Assembly: GCF_000972495.1 (NCBI RefSeq)
Contig: NZ_LATM01000022.1
Span: 1-64,000, forward strand
Direction of reading: 5' to 3'
Source of the DNA: Hymenobacter terrenus
GTDB lineage: Bacteria > Bacteroidota > Bacteroidia > Cytophagales > Hymenobacteraceae
DNA length: 64,000 nucleotides
Position 1 is the first letter of the stretch. Each line of letters begins with the position of its first letter. Positions 16,147 through 24,764 of the stretch are shown here, piece after piece. Made by a program: the position numbers and the translations under genes. The notes beneath the pieces are model-generated. The model had not been told where the DNA came from, searched no databases, and saw only the letters and a list, made by a program, of their open reading frames with translations.

Positions 16147-16758
16147 TTAAGGAGTTAAGCGCACGCCTTGGTTGTAGGCGTGCACGGCGGTAGCCAGTTG
16201 GGCCCGGCTGATGGTATTGGTGGCAATTTGCCGTTGCAGCACTGGGTCAGCCGGAAACAACGCGGCCACGAAGGTACTGGGCGCTAGTTTTTGGTCGAAG
16301 CCCGGGGTGCGGCTGGGGCTGTAGGCAAAGAACGTATTGGTGCCGAGCTTGCGCAGCACCGGCAGCTTGACGTGGGCTTTAAAATTAGGGCCCATTTCAA
16401 CCTGATAGTAATAGTAGAATAACTCAACCGGCCCCATTTCCAGAACTTCCAAAAAGGTGGGGTCATTAAAGCCTGCGTCGGCTCCGCTACGGAAGCGAAA
16501 GTTGCTTACCTGTATAAACTGATGGTTTTCAATGATAAAATTGGTTATCTCACTGCTGCGAAACGTGCGCTCCTTACCATTTTTTACTTCCACTACCATG
16601 GTTGGGCTACCACCTTCGGCCAAGACTAATTTCAGCGAAGCGTTACCCTTCGCGCCATTCGCAAGCCGGTAGGTGCCAGGGGCAAGGTTGAATTGGGCTC
16701 GGGCTAAGCTAGGTAGCAGCAGACTTGCCGATGCCAGCACCATTTTCGATAAACGCAT
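16147..16758 (-). CDS. Secreted hypothetical protein
   Basis: The 203-residue protein has a signal peptide (MRLSKMVLASASLLLPSLARA) and then a beta-rich mature part starting QFNLAPGTYRL. It has no Cys lipobox and no recognised domain. The late region (RQIATNTISRAQLATAVHAYNQG) is helical. It lies directly upstream of trpS on the same strand and may be co-transcribed, but a functional link is not evident. Confidence 0.72.
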   Translation of the reverse strand: MRLSKMVLASASLLLPSLARAQFNLAPGTYRLANGAKGNASLKLVLAEGGSPTMVVEVKNGKERTFRSSEITNFIIENHQFIQVSNFRFRSGADAGFNDPTFLEVLEMGPVELFYYYYQVEMGPNFKAHVKLPVLRKLGTNTFFAYSPSRTPGFDQKLAPSTFVAALFPADPVLQRQIATNTISRAQLATAVHAYNQGVRLTP

Positions 16759-16791
16759 AAGTTAGAAGAGCCAGGCTATATCGCGGCTACA

Positions 16792-17538
16792 TCACGCACT
16801 AACGTTTTTCACGGCTTCTTCTTGCAATTCGATGGTGTCTTCTTTGCCTAGGTATTTATCAATCAAGTAATGGGACAGGTACAGCACCGGCGTAAGCAGG
16901 ATGGCCGCCGCGAATTTGTACCAGTAGTTGGTATTGGCTACCGAAAGCACCTGGGCCATTGTCCAGTTACCGAACATATGAAACGCCACGTACAGCACGA
17001 CGAACGAATCGACCAACTGCGAAATCAGCGTAGAACCCGTGGCGCGCAGCCAAATAAAGCGCCCGCCCGTAGCCTTGCGAATCGCCGCGAAAACGGTGGC
17101 ATCCAGCAGCTGGCCCACTCCAAACGCCACGATGGACCCGGTGATAATGCCCAACCCTTGGCGGAAAATACTTTGGTAGGCAAAATCAATATCGAAGGGC
17201 CGACCGAGGTTGTCAGTCTTATTCACATCGAGCCAGAAATCAGCCGGCGGTAGCTTGGTGGTGAGGTAGATAACCCCAAAAGCAAACAGAATCAGCGCCA
17301 CGGTGAGGTAGCTGATACGCAGCACACCAGCCTTGCCAAAATACTCGTTGATGATATCCGTGGTCACGAACACCACTGGCCAGATTAGCACGCCAGCCGT
17401 CAGGCTACCGGGCAGCCCCATCAGCTTGTCAGCCGAAAAAATCTTAACGCCGATAATTTCTGCCAGCAGCGCATTCACCAGGAAAATGCCGCTGAGAACG
17501 AGGTAAAGCTGCTGCTTTTTTTGAGTGAAATTGAACAT
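16792..17538 (-). CDS. Queuosine-precursor transporter, YhhQ/VUT family
   Basis: The 248-residue membrane protein has about six or seven hydrophobic segments. Family hallmarks are the early GVKIF region, FVTTDIINEYFGK, and the C-terminal ATGSTLISQLVDSFVVLYVAF stretch. The family imports queuine or preQ0/preQ1 for tRNA modification. ATG 17538 (MFNFTQKKQQ) is preferred; the longer ORF adds 21 unlikely residues. No other queuosine gene is nearby. Confidence 0.85.
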   Translation of the reverse strand: MFNFTQKKQQLYLVLSGIFLVNALLAEIIGVKIFSADKLMGLPGSLTAGVLIWPVVFVTTDIINEYFGKAGVLRISYLTVALILFAFGVIYLTTKLPPADFWLDVNKTDNLGRPFDIDFAYQSIFRQGLGIITGSIVAFGVGQLLDATVFAAIRKATGGRFIWLRATGSTLISQLVDSFVVLYVAFHMFGNWTMAQVLSVANTNYWYKFAAAILLTPVLYLSHYLIDKYLGKEDTIELQEEAVKNVSA

Positions 17539-17663
17539 TTGAAAGTTCGTAGGCTGTAACGTGAGCCGGACGCCGCCTTTATTTGGGCAGGCTTCGCGCA
17601 TCGCCGCGAAGTCGATATAGATTCTTTAAGTCCCCGCCGCCAGACTCGATTTCAAGCTTGAAC

Positions 17664-18575
17664 CTACAGCTTCACGGCTAGTCCTTCAGCGGCCAATTCA
17701 GCGGTCGGAAACACTGCCTGGGCTTCGAGCAGCAGCGGCTCCAGAGATTTGTAGCGGCTAGAGAAGTGACCCAGCAGCAAGTGTTTAACATCGGCAGCCT
17801 GCGCGATTTGGGCGGCCTGGCGGGCGGTACTGTGGTGGGTCTGAGCGGCGCGGTCGCGTAGTTCTTCCAGGAAAGTGGCTTCGTGGTAAAGCAAATCCAC
17901 GCCGCGAATAAGGTCGGCCAGTGCGGGTGTGTAGAGTGTGTCGGAAAAGAAGGCGTAGCGGCGGGGCGTGGGCAGCGGGCCAGCCACGTCGGCATGGCGC
18001 AGGCCGGGCTGCTGCTCGTCGGGCTCCAGGTCCTCACCCTGGGCCAGGCGGGCCAGCTGTTGAGGGCTGAGGCCGTCGGGCAGTTTTTCCTTCAGCAAAT
18101 TGGCCCTGCGGGGCTTTTCGGCAAACAGGTAGCCGGCGCAGGGAACGCGGTGGCGCATGGGTAGCGAGGTCACCGTCAGCTGTTCATCTTCGTACACCAC
18201 GGCGTGAACCTCGGTATCGACGATTGTGAAATCCATGGTAAAGCCCAGCTTCATATCCGAAACCCGGGCCTGAGTGAGCAGCACCTCGTCGAGGCCAGGC
18301 GGACCGATGATGTGCAGCGGCTGGGTGCGACCCTGCAAATGCATGGTGCCCAACAAGCCAAACAGTCCGAAATAATGGTCGCCGTGGAGATGGGAGATGA
18401 AAATGGCGCGCAGGTGATGAGGCCGCACACGGTACTCCAGCATACGCCATTGCGTGCCTTCGCCGCAGTCAATCAGATAATTGGACGCTCCAACAGTGAG
18501 CATTTGTGCGGTGGGGTGGCGGGCCAGTACCGGAGTAGCTGAGGCCGAGCCCAGAATTTTCAACTCAAAAGTCAA
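17664..18575 (-). CDS. rnz: Ribonuclease Z
   Basis: The 303-residue metallo-beta-lactamase-fold endonuclease trims the 3' end of tRNA precursors. The zinc site is SHLHGDH near residue 60, with an FSDT segment, YHEATF and a late LLLGHFSSRY supplying further ligands. Homology begins at FELKILGSASATPV. The best start is the TTG at 18575, just before it; the longer ORF from 18632 adds residues outside the fold. It is followed downstream by no coupled gene. Confidence 0.92.
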   Translation of the reverse strand: MTFELKILGSASATPVLARHPTAQMLTVGASNYLIDCGEGTQWRMLEYRVRPHHLRAIFISHLHGDHYFGLFGLLGTMHLQGRTQPLHIIGPPGLDEVLLTQARVSDMKLGFTMDFTIVDTEVHAVVYEDEQLTVTSLPMRHRVPCAGYLFAEKPRRANLLKEKLPDGLSPQQLARLAQGEDLEPDEQQPGLRHADVAGPLPTPRRYAFFSDTLYTPALADLIRGVDLLYHEATFLEELRDRAAQTHHSTARQAAQIAQAADVKHLLLGHFSSRYKSLEPLLLEAQAVFPTAELAAEGLAVKL

Positions 18576-18733
18576 GACGAATGACGGATGATGGGTGAAC
18601 CCGGCGCCGCGGCCACTGGGGAAGCGCCACATTGTGCCGGAAAAACAAAAAAAGGCTGCTAGCCGTCAGCCCGAAAACCAACAGCTAACAGCCGCCAAGT
18701 GCCGCATTAAGGCAGCCGCCGAGGCTAAAAAAA

Positions 18734-19108
18734 TTACTCCTTATCCGTCAGGTCGCGCTCAATGGCATGCAAAAATACCCGGTCGATGCCTTCTTCTACC
18801 GTGGGCAGGATGTGCAGCACCGACTCCAGCTTGCTGATGGTGATGAGTTTCAGCACGTGGTCTTGCAGGCCGGTGAGCACCAGCAGGCCGCCCGTGGAAT
18901 TACACAGCCGGTTGGCAATAAGGATGGAGCTGAGGCCCGACGAATCCGTGTACTTCACGTTGGTGAGGTCAAGAATCAGGTTGTTAATGCCTTCAGCGTT
19001 CAGCTTCACGAATTCCGATTTGAGGTCGGGCGCAACCGTGGTGTCGAGCTTCTTCTCCTCAATAGTGATGATGGTGTAGCTTTCTTTTTTATCAATCGTG
19101 TACTTCAT
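18734..19108 (-). CDS. STAS-domain anti-sigma-factor antagonist
   Basis: The 124-residue single STAS domain has the phosphorylatable Ser in KYTDSSGLSSIL near residue 54, as in SpoIIAA/RsbV. Such proteins bind and sequester anti-sigma kinases when dephosphorylated. A possible phosphatase partner of RsbU type is encoded at 44159 in this window; no cognate anti-sigma kinase is nearby. ATG 19108 (MKYTIDKKES) is chosen over the longer ORF. Confidence 0.88.
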   Translation of the reverse strand: MKYTIDKKESYTIITIEEKKLDTTVAPDLKSEFVKLNAEGINNLILDLTNVKYTDSSGLSSILIANRLCNSTGGLLVLTGLQDHVLKLITISKLESVLHILPTVEEGIDRVFLHAIERDLTDKE

Positions 19109-19178
19109 ACAGCGGAAACAAGGAGGGTAAGAGAACGACGAAGGTAAAGAAAAAACCCAAAATTTTGGGTGAAGCAGG

Positions 19179-20054
19179 CTAATGTTTTGTAGCTGAACGC
19201 AACGCTGCCGCGGGCGGACCCGCAAATGTTAGCGAAGCCCAGGTAGATTGCCAGTCGGCACGGTCACGTAGCTTGGCCGGCGCCCCAGTCATATCAACAG
19301 TGGCCAGCAGGTAAGGTCCGGGTCCTGATAGTCGTAACAGCACACGGCCGTTTTGGTTAGAACGAGTGGTGAAATGTGTAGTAGGCAGGCCGCCGGGCTG
19401 GCGCTGCCACACCTGTACAGCGGCCCCGGATAGCGGCTGGCCAGCGCGTAGCACGCGTACGGTTAGTGCCTTGTCGGCGGTCAGGCGGTACGGGTTTTGC
19501 TCGGGCACCAACTCCAGCGGCAGGCCGTAAATACGTCGACAAGCGCTATCGGTAGCGGCGGGCATGGCGGCGGCTTCGCCTACTTGCACTAGGGCTTTGG
19601 CGCAGCGGCGGTAGGTTTCGCGGCCCGCGGTTCCTTCCTGACCGCGCTCCTGGCGCAGCCTCAACGGATAGTCGAGGCCTTCTTCGCGCAAGTAGGCGGT
19701 GAACTGTGCGGCGGGCAGCTCAATGAAGGAGTTAGTGGAACGCAGCAACACGACGTGGGTGCCAGGTTGCGCAAAGGTGAAGGTCGTGCGGAAAGTGTCG
19801 GTCTCGGCGAAGCCGGGCGCGGGCGTGAGGTCAGTAGAATCGGCTGGAATGGGGCCGTAGCGCACGAGGCGCAGGACTTTGGTGGCTTTATTGGTCCAGG
19901 ATTCGCCTTTGAAATTCTCGCCGATGAGAGGCCGGATGCTCAGCGCCTGGCCCGGTTGGAGGCGAAAGCGGGGAGCTTCCAGCCAGAATTCGTGAGCTGC
20001 TGTCAGGCCAGCAAGTGCCAGCAAAGTGAGTAGTAGCGGGGAGAATTTCTTCAT
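19179..20054 (-). CDS. Secreted DUF4198-like protein
   Basis: The 291-residue protein has a signal peptide (MKKFSPLLLTLLALAGLTAA) followed immediately by HEFWLEAPRF, the DUF4198 opening with an N-terminal His suited to metal binding. The remainder is beta-rich, ending in an Ig-like segment that includes GRVLLRLSGPGPYLLATV. Family members are often linked to metal uptake or outer-membrane receptors; here there is no such neighbour. Confidence 0.8.
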   Translation of the reverse strand: MKKFSPLLLTLLALAGLTAAHEFWLEAPRFRLQPGQALSIRPLIGENFKGESWTNKATKVLRLVRYGPIPADSTDLTPAPGFAETDTFRTTFTFAQPGTHVVLLRSTNSFIELPAAQFTAYLREEGLDYPLRLRQERGQEGTAGRETYRRCAKALVQVGEAAAMPAATDSACRRIYGLPLELVPEQNPYRLTADKALTVRVLRAGQPLSGAAVQVWQRQPGGLPTTHFTTRSNQNGRVLLRLSGPGPYLLATVDMTGAPAKLRDRADWQSTWASLTFAGPPAAALRSATKH

Positions 20055-20107
20055 AAAAAGATAGCACGCTGGCGCAAGTTACGCTCCGCTAAACTCACGC
20101 CAGTTCC

Positions 20108-21946
20108 TCACTTCCGCTCCAAGGCCAGGGTGTATGCCCGGTCGTAGTGCACGCGCAGGTTTTTCCAGTCGAATAGCTCGGAGGAGCTTTCCACGGCGTT
20201 GCGCTGCATGATCCGCTCGCGGCGACTGAGCTGCACGAACTGCCAGAGCATGTCCGTCAGCTCCTCGGCCGATTCGTCGAAGGATTTTTCCTGGCGACGC
20301 ACTACAAAAATGCCTTTTTGCTCGGGGTCGGGAATGGTTTGGAGCACGTAGTCGCCAAAGCCCGACAAGTCGGAGGTGATGGCGGGTACGCCGCGGGCCA
20401 CGCATTCGAGCGGCGTGTAGCCCCAGGGCTCGTAGTAGGAAGGAAACACGCCCATGTGGCAGCCGCGCACGAACTGCCCGTACTCCATGCCCAGCAGGGG
20501 TGAGGCGGGCGATACGAAATCAGGATGATACACCATTTTCACCCGGTCGTGCTTGTGGTTAAGCAACTGGGCCCGGCGCATGAAGTTCAGTATTTCATCG
20601 TCTTGGTCATTCACCAGGTTGTGGGTGATGACGGGCGGCAGGGCGTTGGTTTTCCAGCTTTGCAGGGTGCGGCGGTAGCGCAGCTTCCAGTAGTCGTCCA
20701 CCATCGAACCCAGCTCGGGCAGCCGATGGTCTTGGCTGGCGGCGGCGGCGTAGAACAGCCGCTCGCCGACTTGGCGCTCGATGGCGCGGCAGGTTTCGTG
20801 CACCTCATCGAGCATGGCACGGCGCTCCAGCACTTGCGGATTGATGCTCGTGAACGGCCGCTTGGTGATGAAGAACATCACCACCTGGCCTTCCAGGCCA
20901 CTCTGCTGGAGCCGGTAGTTGAGGCGGGCCAGGGCTTCCAGGGTTAAATCAAAGCCCTTGTTGTGGTATTCGTAGCGCCCCGAAGTAAAGAGGTACAGTG
21001 TCTTATCCAGGTCGAAAGCGTAGGACTGGAAGAAGTGCGCCATCACGAATTCGTGAATCTGGGCCTTGTACTTCTGGTGCATCACCTGAAACTCGTGCAG
21101 GGCCACGAACCGCTCGATGTTGAGGCCGTTGGGCAGCACGGCGTCCGGAATTCTATCCAGTAAATAGATGCACTCGCGTACGGTTAGTTCGCTCACGGTA
21201 GTGAACACGTGGCTGCCGTGCGCGGCGGCGCGCTCCATGCGCACGGCGGGTTCGATGTTAAATTTCTTGGCTTCCGCCTCCCAGTTCACCCACATGAGGT
21301 GGTCGTAGAAATCGGCGTCGTTCATGGCCAGGTAGCGGCCGAGCAGGGTGGCGTGGGTGGTGAAGAGCAAGTGCGCGGGCACTTGCAGTCGGCGTAGCTC
21401 CGGGATGGCCACGCCGGTCATCCACTCGTGGAAGTGGCCCAGCAGGCGCTGTTGGGGTGGCACCTGGGCCGCCACGTGCTGGAAGAAGATAGTAGCCAAA
21501 TGCCCGAAGGCGATGACCTGATGCAGGAGGTCATCGTTGTCGGGCGACGGAATGCCGTGGCGCTCCCAAAGTTCTCCTTTGAGATGGCCCAGCCGGTCGT
21601 AGGCCTGAAACGGGTTGATGAGCACCACGCGGGGGCGCCCCGTCACGAGCCAGGTGCCGAGCTGTACGTCGTAGCCCTCGGCGCGCATGGTGCGGACGGC
21701 GGCCGCAAAGGGGTCAGGGGCCGTGTGCACGGCCAGCTCTTCGAAGGGTTCGAACTCGCCCTGGGCTTGGTTGGGAAAGTAGGGGCCCAGCAGGCAATAC
21801 CGGTCGCCCCAGGCCGGCATGGTGGCCGGAACCTTCGAGCGAATAACAGTGTAGATGCCGCCCACTTGATTACAAACTTCCCAGGCTACCTCCACCAGCA
21901 AGGCGTCGGGAAACAGGGTATCGGGGGCGTGGGGGGTAGGCTGCAT
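20108..21946 (-). CDS. Glycogen synthase, GT3 (eukaryotic) type
   Basis: The 612-residue glycosyltransferase opens VAWEVCNQVGGIYTVI, the UDP-glucose loop of GT3 glycogen synthases. It also has HFHEWMTG, and near the C-terminus PSYYEPWGYTPLECVARGVP with the two catalytic Glu residues. It elongates alpha-1,4-glucan chains. The GT3 type differs from the bacterial GT5 GlgA; GT3 enzymes are known from some Bacteroidota. ATG 21946 is chosen; the longer ORF adds 53 basic residues. The branching-type enzyme is nearby at 24763. Confidence 0.9.
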   Translation of the reverse strand: MQPTPHAPDTLFPDALLVEVAWEVCNQVGGIYTVIRSKVPATMPAWGDRYCLLGPYFPNQAQGEFEPFEELAVHTAPDPFAAAVRTMRAEGYDVQLGTWLVTGRPRVVLINPFQAYDRLGHLKGELWERHGIPSPDNDDLLHQVIAFGHLATIFFQHVAAQVPPQQRLLGHFHEWMTGVAIPELRRLQVPAHLLFTTHATLLGRYLAMNDADFYDHLMWVNWEAEAKKFNIEPAVRMERAAAHGSHVFTTVSELTVRECIYLLDRIPDAVLPNGLNIERFVALHEFQVMHQKYKAQIHEFVMAHFFQSYAFDLDKTLYLFTSGRYEYHNKGFDLTLEALARLNYRLQQSGLEGQVVMFFITKRPFTSINPQVLERRAMLDEVHETCRAIERQVGERLFYAAAASQDHRLPELGSMVDDYWKLRYRRTLQSWKTNALPPVITHNLVNDQDDEILNFMRRAQLLNHKHDRVKMVYHPDFVSPASPLLGMEYGQFVRGCHMGVFPSYYEPWGYTPLECVARGVPAITSDLSGFGDYVLQTIPDPEQKGIFVVRRQEKSFDESAEELTDMLWQFVQLSRRERIMQRNAVESSSELFDWKNLRVHYDRAYTLALERK

Positions 21947-22132
21947 AAGGGGATGGGAAACGGAAGGACTCGTAAATGAACGCGGCGAAAGGTAAGCCGG
22001 TTGGGGTTTAGATGCCACGGCAAACAATATTTTTCGATTGATGGCTGGGAAATGCGAGAGGAGGCAAGCGTTAAAACTTCGTGTGGCGGGAGTTGTTACG
22101 CGCATCGTACCTCACCTTTTAATTTGCCTTCT

Positions 22133-22762
22133 ATGGCTGATACCACCAACATTCTCGCCCTCGAAACGCCCATCCTACCGGTTCTGACCCAGCGCCGCAG
22201 CCCACGCGCGTATTCCTCCCAGCCCATTCCTACCGACCAGCTGAACCAGGTATTTGCCGCCGCCTCGTCGGCCGCGTCCTGCTTCGGTGAGCAGCCCTGG
22301 CGCTACCTCGTGGGCAACCGTACCAGCAGCGCCGAGGCGTATGATAAAATCCTGGCCAGCCTGGGCGAATACAACCAGGTATGGGCCAAAGACGCGCCCG
22401 TGCTGGCCGTGAGCATTGCCAAGCTGAGCTTCTCGCACGACGACAACCCCAACGCCTGGGCCCGGCACGATGTCGGCCAGGCCACCGCTACCCTGGCCAT
22501 TCAAGCCACCGAGCTGGGCCTGCAAATACACCAGATGGCGGGCTTCTCGCCGGATAGCCTCCGCGCCGCTTTCCGCATCCCGGCCGGCTATGAGCCAGTG
22601 GCCGTGTTCACCCTCGGCTACCCCGGCGACCCCAACAACCTGCCCGATGCCCTGCGCGAGAAAGAAACCGCACCCCGCGCCCGCAAGTCGCTGGCCGACT
22701 TTGTGTTCGAAGGCAACTGGCCTACTCTGGCGCAAGAGCAATACGACCAAACGAACGCATAA
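22133..22762 (+). CDS. Nitroreductase-family oxidoreductase
   Basis: The 209-residue FMN-dependent enzyme has the family start VLTQRRSPRAYSSQPI with the phosphate-binding Arg pair, SAASCFGEQPWRYLV, and the C-terminal VAVFTLGYPGD. It probably reduces nitro or quinone compounds using NAD(P)H. A promoter-like TTAATTTG lies at 22119-22126, only six bases before the ATG, with TTG 23 bases further up, suggesting a very short leader. Confidence 0.9.
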   Translation: MADTTNILALETPILPVLTQRRSPRAYSSQPIPTDQLNQVFAAASSAASCFGEQPWRYLVGNRTSSAEAYDKILASLGEYNQVWAKDAPVLAVSIAKLSFSHDDNPNAWARHDVGQATATLAIQATELGLQIHQMAGFSPDSLRAAFRIPAGYEPVAVFTLGYPGDPNNLPDALREKETAPRARKSLADFVFEGNWPTLAQEQYDQTNA

Positions 22763-22777
22763 CCTGACCCATCTAAT

Positions 22778-22859
22778 CAGGTATCATTGAACAATTAATA
22801 GCCGTTCAATTGGGCCAGATAAGGTCCGATAGAACAGCTATTAATTATAATGATACCTG
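22778..22859. repeat. 82-bp palindromic element between convergent genes
   Basis: CAGGTATCATT, a short gap and AATTAATAGC pair with GCTATTAATT and AATGATACCTG. It is AT-rich compared with its surroundings. It could act as a bidirectional terminator for the nitroreductase and YitT genes; no related copy was seen elsewhere in the window. Confidence 0.6.
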
Positions 22860-22871
22860 TTAGCTGAAAAG

Positions 22872-23753
22872 CTAGTGCAACGGCCGCTTCTTGATGATGC
22901 CGCCCTGCGCGTCGTCGATGCCATATTGCACGATAAACGCCTGCGGGTCGAGGCGCTGGACTTCGGCCCGCAGCTGCGGCAGCTCCAGACGGGTGACGAC
23001 CGTGAAGATGATGTCGCGCGCCAGGAGGTGGTCGCCGCGCTTGCCGAAGCCCGCCTTGCCCTGGTAGAGCGTGACGCCGCGCCCCAGGCCTTCGGTGATG
23101 GCCAGGCGGATGGCCTCGCTGTGTTCCGACACGATGGTGACGCCCGTGTACTGCTCGATGCCGTTGAGCACAAACTCCATCACGCGGGCAGCGGCGAAGT
23201 AAGTGAGCATGGAGTAAAGCGCTGGCTCGGTGCCGAGGACGAACACAGCACCACCAAAAATGATGAGGTTTAGAATCAGAATAATGTCGCTGACTTTAAA
23301 CAGCATCAGGTGACGGCTGGCGAGCAGGGCTGCGATTTCGGTGCCATCGAGTACGGCTCCGCCGCGCATGGCCAGCCCAATACCTGCCCCGATGAATACT
23401 CCGCCGAAGATGGCCGTCAGGAGCAGGTCGGGCGTTACGTCGGGAAAGGGCACGACGGCCAGCACCAATGCCAGCCCGCCGATGCCTAGGGCGCTACGCA
23501 CGGCAAACCGTCGGCCCATCTGCCGGTAGCCCAAGGCTACGAATGGCAGGTTAATCATCAGAATAAGCGCCGCCAAGGGCAGCTTGAACAGCGCCGCCAG
23601 TAGCATGGATACCCCCGTCACCCCACCATCAATAAAGTGGCTGGAAAGCAAGAACCCTTTCAAGCCAAATGCTGCCAAAAACACCCCGGCAATGATGAAA
23701 GCCGCGTTTTGTAGTTCGGACGCCGGACGATTGAGGGAAGATGGGGAAACCAT
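22872..23753 (-). CDS. YitT-family membrane protein with DUF2179 domain
   Basis: The 293-residue protein has five or six hydrophobic segments (residues about 15-190), including SHFIDGGVTGVSML and AMRGGAVLDGTEIAAL, which are YitT signatures. A cytoplasmic DUF2179 domain (TLYQGKAGFGKRGDHLL, then QAFIVQYGIDDAQGG) follows. The function of the family is unknown. ATG 23753 is used. Confidence 0.88.
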   Translation of the reverse strand: MVSPSSLNRPASELQNAAFIIAGVFLAAFGLKGFLLSSHFIDGGVTGVSMLLAALFKLPLAALILMINLPFVALGYRQMGRRFAVRSALGIGGLALVLAVVPFPDVTPDLLLTAIFGGVFIGAGIGLAMRGGAVLDGTEIAALLASRHLMLFKVSDIILILNLIIFGGAVFVLGTEPALYSMLTYFAAARVMEFVLNGIEQYTGVTIVSEHSEAIRLAITEGLGRGVTLYQGKAGFGKRGDHLLARDIIFTVVTRLELPQLRAEVQRLDPQAFIVQYGIDDAQGGIIKKRPLH

Positions 23754-24141
23754 AGGTCGGGAGAAATGAGAAATTAGCAGTTTATGGTAATAGTACGGGC
23801 TTGCCACCAAAACGCCCGGAGTAACCACAAGCAAGCTGCCCTATCGCAGGGGCCCGACCACTTACCATAGTTCCGAATTTTTACGGAAAATGACTGCGGA
23901 AATTACTGACTTTATCTTGGGTGATTTATGCGAGTGAGCCATATGATTTCTACCGAATAACTAGCTAAAACATTCATTTTTAGAATCAGAACCGCATTTT
24001 AGCCACGACGCTTCCCTACGAATACCTGGCTCCATAGGGGTAAGCTCGGCCTTAACGCAGTAGGGAAGGGGGCGTAAGCACAAGCTCTGGTCATAATGGC
24101 CAGTTGATTTTCCTCTAATTCCTTTCCTTATTCTTACCGTT
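23754..24141. other. Divergent intergenic region
   Basis: 388 bases between the divergent YitT and DUF892 genes. A promoter-like TATCTTGG is seen near 23912 on the plus strand. No repeat, RNA gene or further ORF is supported. Confidence 0.4.
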
Positions 24142-24636
24142 ATGTTCGACAAATTGGAAACCCTCGATGACCTGTTCGAAATGCAGCTCAAAGACTTGTA
24201 CAGCGCCGAAACCCAACTCGTGAAGGCGCTGCCCATGATGGCCGAACGAGCCAAAGATGGTCGCCTGCGCCGGAGCTTCGAAAAGCACCTGCACGAAACT
24301 GAAAAGCAGATTGAGCGCCTCGACCGCATCGGTGAAGCGCTCGACCTTGACCTCGACGGGCACACCTGTAAAGCCATGGCCGGCCTCATCGCCGAAGGCC
24401 AGGAAACCATGTCGGAACGCGCCACCGAAGAGGTGATGGACGCCGCCCTGATTGCCGCCGCCCAGCGCATTGAGCACTACGAAATTTCGGGCTACGGCAC
24501 GGCCGCCCACTTCGCCGAGCGCCTCGGCCACACCGAAGCCGCCGACCTGCTGCGCACAACCCTGGAAGAAGAGCAGTCTACCGACACCAAGCTCAACGAA
24601 CTGGCTATAAATTACATCAACGCCAAGGCTGAGTAA
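24142..24636 (+). CDS. DUF892 (YciF-type) ferritin-like protein
   Basis: The 164-residue four-helix protein starts LETLDDLFEMQLKDLYSAE, the YciF signature, and has E/H-rich helices (KHLHETEKQIERL, then RIEHYEISGYG) able to form a di-iron site. These proteins are stress-induced and form dimers. It stands alone, closed by a perfect hairpin terminator. Confidence 0.9.
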   Translation: MFDKLETLDDLFEMQLKDLYSAETQLVKALPMMAERAKDGRLRRSFEKHLHETEKQIERLDRIGEALDLDLDGHTCKAMAGLIAEGQETMSERATEEVMDAALIAAAQRIEHYEISGYGTAAHFAERLGHTEAADLLRTTLEEEQSTDTKLNELAINYINAKAE

Positions 24637-24654
24637 GCCTGATGCGTCCTGTGT

Positions 24655-24690
24655 AATGAAAAGGCCCGCCATATGGCGGGCCTTTTCATT
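24655..24690. terminator. Bidirectional rho-independent terminator
   Basis: AATGAAAAGGCCCGCC, ATAT, GGCGGGCCTTTTCATT is a perfect 16-bp hairpin with A and T runs on both sides. It serves the DUF892 gene and possibly the opposing branching enzyme gene. Confidence 0.9.
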
Positions 24691-24711
24691 ACATGATATC
24701 GTTCAATGGAG

Positions 24712-24764
24712 AACCTCACCCCCCGACCCCCTCTTTTTTGGAGAGGGGATCGGGGGGTGAGGTT
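24712..24764. repeat. Short palindrome of the CCTCACCCCC family
   Basis: AACCTCACCCCCCGACCCC pairs with its complement around a loop of CTTTTTT type. It overlaps the stop codon of the branching enzyme gene. Longer relatives lie at 26838-26941 and inside the glycosyltransferase gene at 40817-40960. Confidence 0.65.
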